A stretch of DNA of 64,000 nucleotides, from positions 372,001-436,000 of the forward strand of contig NOWV01000019.1 of NCBI GenBank assembly GCA_003344405.1, read 5' to 3'. Origin of the DNA: Trichoplax sp. H2. Its lineage: Eukaryota; Placozoa; Uniplacotomia; Trichoplacea. Of this stretch, positions 51,655 through 63,000 are shown one piece after another; positions within the stretch are counted from its first letter, which is position 1, and each line of letters begins with the position of its first letter. The translations under genes were made by a program, and so were the position numbers. The notes beneath the pieces are model-generated. The model did not search any database. It was not told where the DNA came from and worked only from the letters and a program-made list of their open reading frames with translations.

Positions 51655-51980
51655 CTACAAATAAGTTCTATTCCTTGATAATTTATAGCTATTTTTTGCT
51701 TTTCCATCGATATTTGAAATATGGATTGTCCAGATGAAATGGATAATGTCAGTTATGACCGAATTGCCTAGTATTAGCATATTGTTTTGGAAATTAGCTG
51801 TCTTTCGATCGATATTTGAAACATTAATATGCCCAGATAAAATGAACAGTAATTTGGAATTTGTTAAGCGACGTATTAATTTCTCAAGCTTGGCTGATAC
51901 CGTAGCTCCATGATGATTTTTTTTATTTATACTATTTAGCGGTGATACTGTGATTGTTACTTGATCACGGCATTCTATGT
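51655..51980 (-). pseudogene. Unassigned coding-like block 2, 107 open codons without a start
   Basis: After an acceptor-like ATATCTAG the minus strand reads IECRDQVTITVSPLNS, then ATVSAKLEKLIRRLTN, SKLLFILSGHINVSNIDRKT and IIHFIWTIHISNIDGKAKN, ending at TAG (51655-51657). It lacks an early ATG, so it reads like an internal exon. SNID(R/G)K occurs twice about 43 residues apart, an internal repeat. It lies in the same orientation as the blocks at 50965, 52235 and 52750 and could belong to the same old gene. Family not recognised. Confidence 0.45.
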
Positions 51981-52234
51981 CTAGATATTAGTAGCAGGAA
52001 TCGATGAGGGTTCTAATACTTAATCGATGGATAGCTTGTCCAATTTTTGGGGCCTTTTCGGTTGATATTTAAGCGATACTTTACTCTCTCAAGTCAAGCC
52101 CATATACTGCGTCTATACTAACTACATCAATATTCATTTGGAAGATCTCTTATAGCACTTAATTTGTTCTTAGCTTTGACAATATCAATTCATAATAGCC
52201 TTTCATCGTAGCGAATAGAAATTAGCTTTTTTTT

Positions 52235-52351
52235 TCAGAAGAGTACTCCTACTCTCTTCTTGCCTTTTACGATAGCGATTAATAGTCGCGTTTCATTCGA
52301 CGAATAGACAGCAGCATGATCGCACAGCATCTTTCGTACAATTTCTTCTTC
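52235..52351 (-). pseudogene. Unassigned coding-like block 3, 38 codons
   Basis: Minus-strand frame EEEIVRKMLCDHAAVYSSNE, then TRLLIAIVKGKKRVGVLF and TGA. It starts next to an AATAAG that could serve as acceptor. Protein-like, short, and aligned in orientation with its neighbours. Confidence 0.35.
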
Positions 52352-52679
52352 TTATTATTGAATCAATCATAATCATGGTCATGGTTGATCCTGCTTTATT
52401 CGGAGAGAAGCTGTAACGATTTGATATTCTAAAACCGCTTAGTTTGGATTTATACTGTGTGTCGAATGTAATCGTCTACAATTTGCTGCTTCTATCAATA
52501 CTTTTAAATAAATGAATAAATCAACGTACTCTCACTTTCCGAAACATGCATTCCTATTTCTATTTCACCGTGATCTATCAACATAAGCTGGAATACTATT
52601 TTTCGGCTGGGAACATACCCGATCGATACTGGCAGCCATCCAATCTGTAGCCATCACAACACTAGAATAATTCATTTTG

Positions 52680-53640
52680 CTTTCTGAGCTAATCAGTAGT
52701 AATGAGTGTTGTTGTACGTAATTATTTTATTTCAGCTAGGGCATTAATATCATTTCTCATTTCGTATTAGAAAATAAATGAGCTTCTCTTGCACGAATTG
52801 ATAATCGTCTTGTATCATGACCAATAAACATAAGTAACCTTGCTCGACGAATTCACTGCCAAACAGCATCAAAAAGGCATCGATATTTGATCATAGCCGA
52901 ATAAATGAATCTTTTAGTTTAAGAGAATTGCAAAGACCATCATCTTTCATAAGTATTTTAATCTGTAGACAGTAACTATAGCCAATAATAAGTGTAATCC
53001 GATGAGATTTTGGTGTCGTTGATGGTACAATTCAGAAAATGGCTTAACCTGGGTTGTATGAATTGATAATCACCCTGCACTATGACTAATAAACATAGAT
53101 AGCGTTGCTTGAACGAATTAATTGCATAGTATTATCAAATGGAAATGAATCGTTTACTGTTAATTAAAGAGAATTGTAAAGACCATCATCCTCCATTTGC
53201 ATTTAGATCTGTTGGCAGTAACCTTAGCCAATAATAAATGAATGCTTACTGGCGATGATCAACTCTGTAGCCGTAGCGAAACTAGATGCATACATTCACT
53301 TTGTTTTTTGAGCTGATCAGTATTGATTAATACTATTCTATTTTAGCTAGAGCAATAATGTTGTTTTTAATCTCATATTGGATAATTAGTTGATTTCTAT
53401 TGTATGAATTGATATTGATCTTGCATCGTACCAAATCAATATGGGTAGCATGACTACTGTAAACGAATTTATTACAAAATAAGCTCGAAAGGTATTGAAA
53501 AAAAGGAATTGCGTAGATAAAGAGAATTGCAAAGATGATCGATCATCCTTCATTTGCGTTTAAATCTGTTAGCAATAACCTTATGCGATGATGAGTGCGA
53601 TCCAATACGATATTTTGGTGTCGTTCTCACAATAATTTAT
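52680..53640 (-). repeat. Diverged tandem duplication of coding block 4, three copies
   Basis: Plus-strand landmarks repeat at intervals of about 270-345 bp: GAATTGATAAT/GATATTGATC..TTGCA (52798, 53074, 53417), AGAGAATTGCAAAGA (52921, 53167, 53520) and AATCTGTTAGCAATAACC-like sequence (52960, 53206, 53565). Copy 1 is the most intact in coding terms. Confidence 0.65.
52750..53031 (-). pseudogene. Unassigned coding-like block 4, one in-frame TGA
   Basis: The minus-strand frame reads IVPSTTPKSHRITLIIGYSY, LQIKILMKDDGLCNSLKLKD, SFIRL, a TGA at 52891-52893, then SNIDAFLMLFGSEFVEQGYL and CLLVMIQDDYQFVQEKLIYF, before TGA at 52750. The helical, repeat-like protein composition is strong, and only the single stop breaks it. 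Two more decayed copies of the same segment lie at about 53045-53240 and 53390-53620, with several stops. Family not recognised. Confidence 0.45.
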
Positions 53641-54056
53641 ACATTCTTAATAAAATAGGTTTCAATACTTTTACTTCCGTATTAGTTCAAAATAAACCTT
53701 TGGATGAGTTGATAAAGGAAAATGTTCCTCGTTGAGATTGATACTCTATTAATATTTGAAAATATTCGTCTGCTAGTGCAGGAAAAGTTATCATGGTGAA
53801 TGCTATGATATCATAATTGGTTTACCTTTAAAAAATGGTGCTGCCGAATAGAATCTTTCATGTCATCGAGTGATCTAGCTTCTACCCTGATGTTGCTAAA
53901 TATTTTTCAATAGGATTGAGCACATAAAGCAATTAATTTCTCCTTTCATAATAAGTGTAGTCTAGATATCGACAAGATGTAAAAATAATCCTCATAATAA
54001 TTATTGATATTAATCTAATTTTCATTTCTACTTCTTATTGTTGTCGTAAAATCTAG

Positions 54057-57000
54057 GACGATTTTCCGGAGACTAAAGTCCAGCGAAGCAGCGGTATTAG
54101 TAGGACGACAGTCCTTGTCCTTATTGTGATTATCTTATTAGTAGCTGCAGCTGCCATTACCGCTGTCGTTGTGATCATGAAAAGTAAGGCAATATTAATT
54201 AAGATGATTAACGTAGAGATTGAGAAGAATTATCAGGATAATAAACAAGATAAATAAAAGAATGAGTACATCGTTAATATCGACTTTTGTAATGCAAGCG
54301 GTATGGAATTATGTTTGTCAGTATATTTTTTTACTCAGTTTGAATGTAAGACATCATTAGTATAGATAGTTTTAATGCAAATGGGTATGCAAAGATGCTT
54401 ACCAGTATAATTTATTAGCTAGGTTGATTGTAAGAATACCTAGCTTAACGACGAAGCAAAAATTCCTTTATTTATTTATAGAGTTTTTTTTTCAGTTTCG
54501 ACATGTTTCATTGTCGTGCTCTATACTGATAAATCTATTTTATGTATGCCTATGTACTAAATGATAGCTTGATGGCCTTGCTATTCGATATAATGATGAT
54601 GATATTTCATCTATACATGCTCCTGTTCATGATCATGATTTTCCCTCGTAAATTGCAAAAATATCCCTCAGGATGATAGTATTATTTTAGGAACGTTGCT
54701 GTCTGTATATGTTAGTTTTAATTCAAAATGTAATCTACTATAAACTCCTAAACTGGATCTAAGCTGTAGGTAATCTCAGTGTTTACGGAAGAGCTGGAAA
54801 TAATATAATTAGATTATAGAATAACATTAATTTGCTGGCAGAAAGAAGTCCCTTAGACAAAACATGGTAATAAACAGATCCTTATGAGTTCCTAATTTGA
54901 TGGAATTGATATTTTGCATCAAACAGCGCTACTGAAGAATAAATTAACTAAATCAATGACTAGAATAAATAAATCCCTAGGGTAAATATAGCAATAAAAA
55001 GGTTTCCACCTCCTCAATACCCAATAGCTTTGATACTTTAAAATTAGGATAACATTAAAAAAAAGGTTTAACGAGAAGTTATTGATACAGGAGCTAAACT
55101 TTACGATCTACGTCACCTCTGAGAATTATTTTGATAAAAATGAGCATACATTGATTAAGTATTGCAATGGACCTGTCTGATTCTCCACAATACAACCAGG
55201 AAGGATTAACTAGAGTAATGATAAAATCTTTGCTTATGAAATATCCATTTTTCTTAGTTTAGATGGATTATATTTTAAATTTGTATTCTTATTGCCATGA
55301 AGTGATTATATAACCTTAACAGTCTAAAGTAAACTGTACAATAGCTACAAAACAGTAACTGTTTCTTAAATATGCATGATCCTTTTCATGAGAAATTGGT
55401 CAAGATTACAAACAATTTAAATGTCATGATTGAATAAGAGTAACTAGTTAATGTTGTCGGGATCATAAGTCATTACTTTCTCAATAGTTTAATATCGTAG
55501 GTAATAATTATTTGGAAATAAAGGGGGATTTTCCGCATATCCTTTAGTAACTTATCTTCTGTCAAATCACTAGACTAGAAAGGTTCTTGATTTAATCCGC
55601 TACTTCTAACTATAGCGGATATCGATGATAGCATTACTCTTATACTTTGGGAAGATCCAGTTATTTTTTCTAGCTACGTGTACAGTGGTTATCACTGATC
55701 GCATCAATCACATAGCTAGGGTAGATTTTGTAACTTTTCTAGCTATAATGGTATCGATGATCGAATCAGTCACATAGCCAGAACAGTTCCGTTATTTTTT
55801 CTAGTTATAGTAATTATCGATGATCGAATCAGCTATATACCTAGAGAAGATTTCTTTACTTTTCCAACAATAGGGCATATAGATGATCGAATCAGTTATA
55901 TAGCCAAAGTAGAACCCGTTATTTTTCAGCTATAAAGATTATACAGTATATATTATCAATAATTGGATCAGTATTATAAATAGGATACACTCCGCTATTT
56001 TCTAGTTACAGCAGTTTATCCACGATCGGATCACTCATATAGCTATAGTCGATTCCCTTGCTTTTCTAGCTATAATAGTTATCTGTAATCGGATCAGTTA
56101 TACAGTTCGGATATATCCCGTTATTTTTGTAAATATAGTAGTTATTGATGATCGAGTCAATCATGTAGCTAGCGTAGATCCTGTTATTTTTCTAGCTATA
56201 GCAGTTATCGAAATCGGATTAGCCACATAGCTAGAGTAAGTGTCGACATTGATCCTCTTACTTTTTAGCTATACTACATTGTTTATCGACGATCAATCAT
56301 GTAGATAGGATAGATCTCATAAATTTTTTAGCTATTTTAGTTATCGATGATTAGTCGATATAAATGGAGCAGATCCCGTTATTGGCATTCTAGAATGGAG
56401 AAAATATGCACATCTCCCATGGTACCGATGCGTACCATCGCTGATGATTGACAGCAGCATTTTTCTGCCCATAATTAATATCTATATTGATCTTAGTAAG
56501 TGAGTAAACATCTTTTAACATTACCATTGGGTTTATTGATCAAACTGCAAGGTAAATTGGAACCAGTTGTATTTATTTATTCTGTCATAGTGTCCCCATC
56601 TTGCATCCTATCATTTACATTAGAGCTTCCGATCCACTTTGCTATCGGCTTGTGAACTACCTTACGATATTGTAGTATTCAGTAAAGTGTTTAANNNNNN
56701 NNNNNNNNNNNNNNTTTCTAGTTACAGCAGTTTATCCACGATCGGATCACTCATATAGCTATAGTCGATTCCCTTGCTTTTCTAGCTATAATAGTTATCT
56801 GTAATCGGATCAGTTATACAGTTAGGATATATCCCGTTATTTTTGTAAATATAGTAGTTATTGATGATCGAGTCAATCATGTAGCTAGCGTAGATCCTCT
56901 TATTTTTTAGCTATACTACATTGCTTATCGACGATCAATCATGTAGATAGGATAGATCTCATAAATTTTTTAGCTATTTTAGTTATCGATGATTAGTCGA

Positions 57001-60000
57001 TATAAATGGAGTAGATCCCGTTATTGGCATTCTAGAATGGAGAAAATATGCACATCTCCCATGGTACCGATGCGTACCATCGCTGATGATTGACAGCAGC
57101 ATTTTTCTGCCCATAATTAATATCTATATTGATCTTAGTAAGTGAGTAAACATCTTTTAACATTACCATTGGGTTTATTGATCAAACTGAAAGGCAAATT
57201 GGAACCAGTTGTATTTATTTATCCTGTCATATTGTCTCCATCTTGCATCCTATCATTTACATTAGAGCTTCCGATCCACTTTGCTATCGGCTTGTGAACT
57301 ATCTTACGATATTGTAGTATTCAGTAAAGTGTTTAACGGATCGATTTTAGTGTCTAGTACCGATGATTTAGGCTATAGAGAACACAAATTTGTATTTATT
57401 TACTATCCAAGCTGTACCTGATGTTGACATGCGGTGGAATGTTGGATTTCTTATTACCAAATTGATATTAATTATTGCCTATTGTGCAGCCATACCAGTT
57501 TTAATTTTCTCAATTCTACGTTTACGTATATCATTTATTTAAGATATTTCCAATGCTGGTATGATAAGCTTCAGTATTAATTTGAACTGTATAAAATACG
57601 AATAGCTGTTGATTAAATACAAAAGGAATATTATTTGAGCCAGTATAGAATTAGAATCTTATTATTGATCTACTACAATTTAAAATAAATCTCTTGATTG
57701 ATCATAAGGATAAATAAAGGCATCACCCGGCAAAATGATGTCAAAAACGACTAAGATCATTATTATTGGCCTGAATTGGCTAATACGATATACATAATAT
57801 ACTGGAACTACTCCATCATTTTCAATTATTTATTTACATCCTAGTAAACGTTAATGCAGATCAAAACCTTTTGCATGGATCTGATTCTATGCTAAAAATA
57901 AACTACCATCATTAACCTTATCGATACCGATATTGTGCTATCAAATAGCTACAATTCTTCTATAAACTGTTTCTATAATCGTTTTCCTTGTAGCAGCTAT
58001 CTCCAGCTATGTAACCAATTGAAAGTTATTTTAATGCCCACTCAAAGTTTTCATTACCTCTATTCGCAGATCAACAACAAGCCCAGACTAGTATGCCTAC
58101 GCCAAATAATTTCAAAGGCAAAGTCTTTGGAATTAGTGAATTGTACAATGGATCATTTTATGCTCGATCAGTATATGTCAGTTGGATAAGTGGTAAGCTA
58201 ATTGATTATCAAGCAAATTCTACCCAATTGAAGGAATAATATAATCAATGGATACAAGCCTTTAATCAATTTCACACTTTAACCTTGATTCCTATCCGTT
58301 GAATATAGATACTTCCTACGAGTACACAGACACCAATGGCGATCTCGTCGAGTACGATGTATCCACGAATACTACCAAAGTCCTATTGCCTTATTCGCAA
58401 AAGGTAAATATAAACATCTACCAGACCGTAGAAAAATAGTGTCGGTATTTTGGGTTATGAAATGTGTTCTTAAAATTATTTTCTTTTTCAGAATTTGCTC
58501 AAGATAGCAAGATCTTGGATTAGTCCTGATGGCCTATTCTTACTTCTATCCTATCAAATGAGATATGTAAGCTATGTTACGATGGCCATTTTGGCGATGG
58601 ATATTGATGGCTACCAATCTGCTAGAATGAATCGTTGTTCTAATTGATATTATTGCTTCTATTGAAAATTCATAGCTCTATCGCTACTCTTTCTATGCTC
58701 GCTACATCGTCTACCGAATTTCAGACAAGTAAGTTGATTTTTGAAGCGCTAGAGTGTCGTTTTATGTAAATGGATAGTTATATTTGGCAAAAATCGTCAT
58801 AAGAATATGGAGTAAATTATCCTTCACTAATAAATTCATAGCCATAGCCATAGATTAACATAATCGGAACGTATTCACATATCAAGAAGATAGTGACTGT
58901 AAAATCATCTAATTTTTTTATTATTTTGCTTCAAGGCAAATTTTCTACTTGGAGCCAATGGGAAGTGGAAAAGAATTAAGATATATGGGTTGGTCAGCAA
59001 GTGGCCATAAATTGGTAAATTCTATGAGCGTTGAGTAAAACTTGAAGTTTGATGATTTTGTTATGCAAGAATGCGAAATGAATATGGATATGCAGTTTCC
59101 CCCAGCAATTTACTAATTTGGAACTGCTTAATTTCTAAGTGTTACAATCTTACAGTGTCATACTATTGAAGTATGCAAATTCTATAGATTTAATAACGCG
59201 ATGCATCTTATGTTCTATTTCAGTCTTTCGTTTTTGGAAATGATGTCTATGTTCTATCCGATCCTACCAATGACAAAAACATGGTGCGATTAACGACCAC
59301 CGGTGTCGATAAAGTCGTATTTAATGGTGTTCCTGATTGGAACAACGAAGGTTTGTTGCGATATTTGGATGTTATAAATAGAATTCATCAGTGTGTAGAT
59401 TTGGTTTCGTAAATCGTTAATCTTGTACAAAGATGAGATGAACAATTTACTCATCGTCGTAGAGTTAAAATAATTCATTGCTCCAAATTCATACCGTACT
59501 GAACGTGGATGAACCTTATATAGATCCTATTGGATCTTAGATTAATACTAAAAAAGTTCGACTTCTTAGCTTCTACAATATTGCGATAAAATAAAGCAAT
59601 TATCTTTCATATTTATAGAGGAAATTTTAAGTAGCAACAATGCCATCTACTGGTCCAAGGGTTCTACCTATGTGTGCTATGGTTCATTTAATGCAACTGG
59701 TGTTGGATCTGCTCACTGGGTGTTATACAATGGCAAAGGTTCTTATACTAGCATCGTTAAAGTTCCTTATCCCAAGGTAAGATCAGTTTTTTTGATCATA
59801 GCTTAATAAGGTTAAATTCGATACTTCGGTTGATTTTAGAAATGAATATTTCCGCGATAATTAAATTTCATCAATAATACTCCATTTCATTCAGAGTGGT
59901 TCAATCAATTCCAAAGTAACCATTTATGTCACTAAAGCCAACGATGCTGCTACTACCCTTCAATTAATGCCACCAACCGATTTCCTTAACGGGTAATCCT

Positions 60001-63000
60001 TTTTCGGATATAATCAATTATTAGGTGTTCTATTTGCCGAAAGATTTAAAATTAAGAGTTAAACTTTATTTGGCTATGAGCACCTGAAGAAATGATTAGA
60101 TGAAAAGTGTACGCGTAGATTAGTATTGCCTGCTGTATAGGAGGACATTTTGTGATATTTCCACTTGCATTTAAATTATAAAATAGGGAATATTATTATA
60201 CCAACGTAGTCTGGGCTTCTGATACTGTGGTCACTGTGACTTGGCTAAACCGATTCTCTAATGTCAGCGCTTTAATGTCATGCGATGCTACCAATGGTCA
60301 ATGCAGAGAAGTAAGTAGTTAATTTGAAAGGTTTCTGCAAAAGCCTTGCATAGATATTCAGGCAATAGGCGAAATTTCATCCTATTTTATTTGTGAATAG
60401 GGTAATCATCGAGTATTAGAATCTGCTATCCTTTAGCTTGATAGATAATTGCGTCAGTGCAACTTATTTGGGATAGTCATAAAATTTTGGGGAGTAGCTG
60501 TTCTATCATGTACAATGTACATAATATCATATCAAAAGAAATTAAGATTTTATGTAAGAATAGTTCTGAAACTGGATAGATGACAATCAAGTTGCTACTA
60601 TGATATCATTTGTTAAGGAATGCAGCGAACGTTGCATTGCCAGAAGTGGATAATTCCTTATACATGTACATTACATAATACCAAAAAATGCTGATATAAT
60701 CCTTTTTTAAGCAAAATTATGGGCTACTTCGAATATTTAGTGCATCTAGTAGTCCATGCCTGAGCAATAATATAAATACAGCGGTATTTGCATAGGAATG
60801 CTGCTCAAATCATATCGATGGCAGCTAAAGAATATTCTGTACACGGATACGTTACATATTTTAGAATTTTTTCTGCTAAGCAAATCACGCTGTTCTAGAC
60901 TAAATGGTATGATAGTTCACGTTAAAAATTGTTGTAGTCTCAAGATCGTATTGCAACCGGCAGTAGATAACAAATTCCTAATTTGGACTTCATAAATGCT
61001 TCAAGCTGGTGATTGTTACCAGACTTAATTTGATATCGTAACATAGACATGCTCAAATGTTTCTGTCGGTAAAAGTAATTTTAGATTAGTTTTATTGTTG
61101 TATTTTACCACTAGAAGAAATTGAGTTTCACATCCAATATGATATATACTACGAGGATATGAATAAGCACAAATTGTAAAGTCTACTCATTTATAGAGCT
61201 AAAAGTAGTAATAGATCAGTTGCAAACTATAAGTAAGTTCGCATTAGAATGAAACAATTGTAATTATTTATCTGTGTTTAGATCAATCGTGTATCTGAAC
61301 CTAATGGATGGATCGATTATCACTACGTAAGTCAGAAATTGCATCAATCAAAAGCTTTAAAATTTATTAAATTAAGTACTGATTTTGAACGATATAGTAT
61401 AGCCCAAAATTTACCACGGCTGGTGATTCCTACTACGCAGTTTTACCTAGGAAGGGATCTAGCGGTAAAAGCTTTTTCCATCTGGCTAAAGTCTCTCTAA
61501 CGGTAGGTTGCAAAGATTTTAGAGTTTACTTACTCAGTATAATAAGTGGAATAGTCTACATTGATTCTATGTCAGAGCTAGGACTGAACTATAGCATTTG
61601 AATTCATTGCCGTGTTTTACATGCTTATACTTTGTTATTGCGTAAGTTCTAACTTAGATACAACATATTTTGCTGTTCAATTTATAGAATAGCCAGAAAA
61701 CTTGGCTAACCAGTGGAGACTGGCATGTTACAGTCATTTATGCTTACTCTGAATCCAGAAATTTGCTGTAAGTTTTGCTGATTATTAAATTGATGCGTGA
61801 ATATTTCATTGCTTCTACTTGGCCATGGCTGATTGAAGGTATTTTAAATGCTGATCGTTTATTATAACTACTAGTTTCTTCCAAAGTACTGAAAAGGGCT
61901 CTATCACTAGGAATGTATACAGGTAACATAATGACTATCAAGCTAGCATCATAGCGGGTTACCTGGTATAGGCTAAATTAATAGTACTTGCGGCTTCCTT
62001 AATTTTATAACATTATAAGGTACAGAGCTCATTCATAATTGATGAACATATTATTTACTAGTATCGCCACAGATGGATCCAATAAGAAATGTTTAAGCTG
62101 CAGTGTTAGGCCAAGTAAGGCTCATGAAATCCCCACTCAATAGCGATTGCATTCGTATTCTTACTCTTGCAAATATCTTAATTTTGTTTCATAGATGAAT
62201 GTGAATATTTTACTGGCTCTTTCAGCTCAAGTGGTAATTACTACGTACTTGGTTGCAGAGGTAAGTTCATATTTCATTAACTTTCTGCTATTGAATAGAT
62301 TATTCCATAAAATGATATTACATCCGATGGATACTTGATATTAGGTCCTGGTATTCCATCTTACCAAATGATCAATTCTATTACTGGAGCAAGTAAGATC
62401 TCATTAATATTGTTTCGAACGATTCACTAAGTCCAGAATATTGTATACCGCTACCTAGATATTATTTACGACAGTAGCATATCTAAATTAAAATGGTTTG
62501 ATTCTCTTACCTATGACTAGCCTTCGTGATGGAATCTAATGAGCGACTTAAGAATGCTGTTGCAAGTATCACTGTATCCACCCGAGTTTATGGGGAATTT
62601 GCTCATGCTGGCTTCAGTAAGTTTTTCCGATTCAATATGCTAATGAGTATTTCAGCTACGATAGCTAGCTCTAGCTGGAATTAGAAAGGGCGTGATACAT
62701 TGTCATTTATTGATGTAGCTGTAGCTCCCACATTTAAAGTGCAGTATTTTAATTTAATTAACGTGGTTATCTACGATAACTCTGCTACTTTGGTAGTTTA
62801 AACTTTCTATTTATATAAACCGATATCGCTGGTAGATTTCTAGTATCGAAGTAAATGACGATTACCACAATATTCTGCAAAGTCTTATTTGCACTAAACA
62901 AAATCATTGAGGTGGATTTCCAGTGATCTAAGTAATGATTACTTTAATATTCTGCAATGTCTTACTTGCCCTTATTGAAATTGTTTTAATTACAGTAATA

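Larger units (their letters stand above)
54184..58069 (+). other. 3.9-kb intron of gene B
   Basis: Separates the membrane-anchor exon from the ectodomain exons. It contains the array of about 65-bp units, the third assembly gap and its flanking duplication. No other exon recognised. Confidence 0.7.

Noticed and set aside
55620-57335. Regular spacing of units as a possible CRISPR array
   Set aside because: Units are tandem and degenerate without constant repeats separated by unique spacers, and the context is an animal intron.
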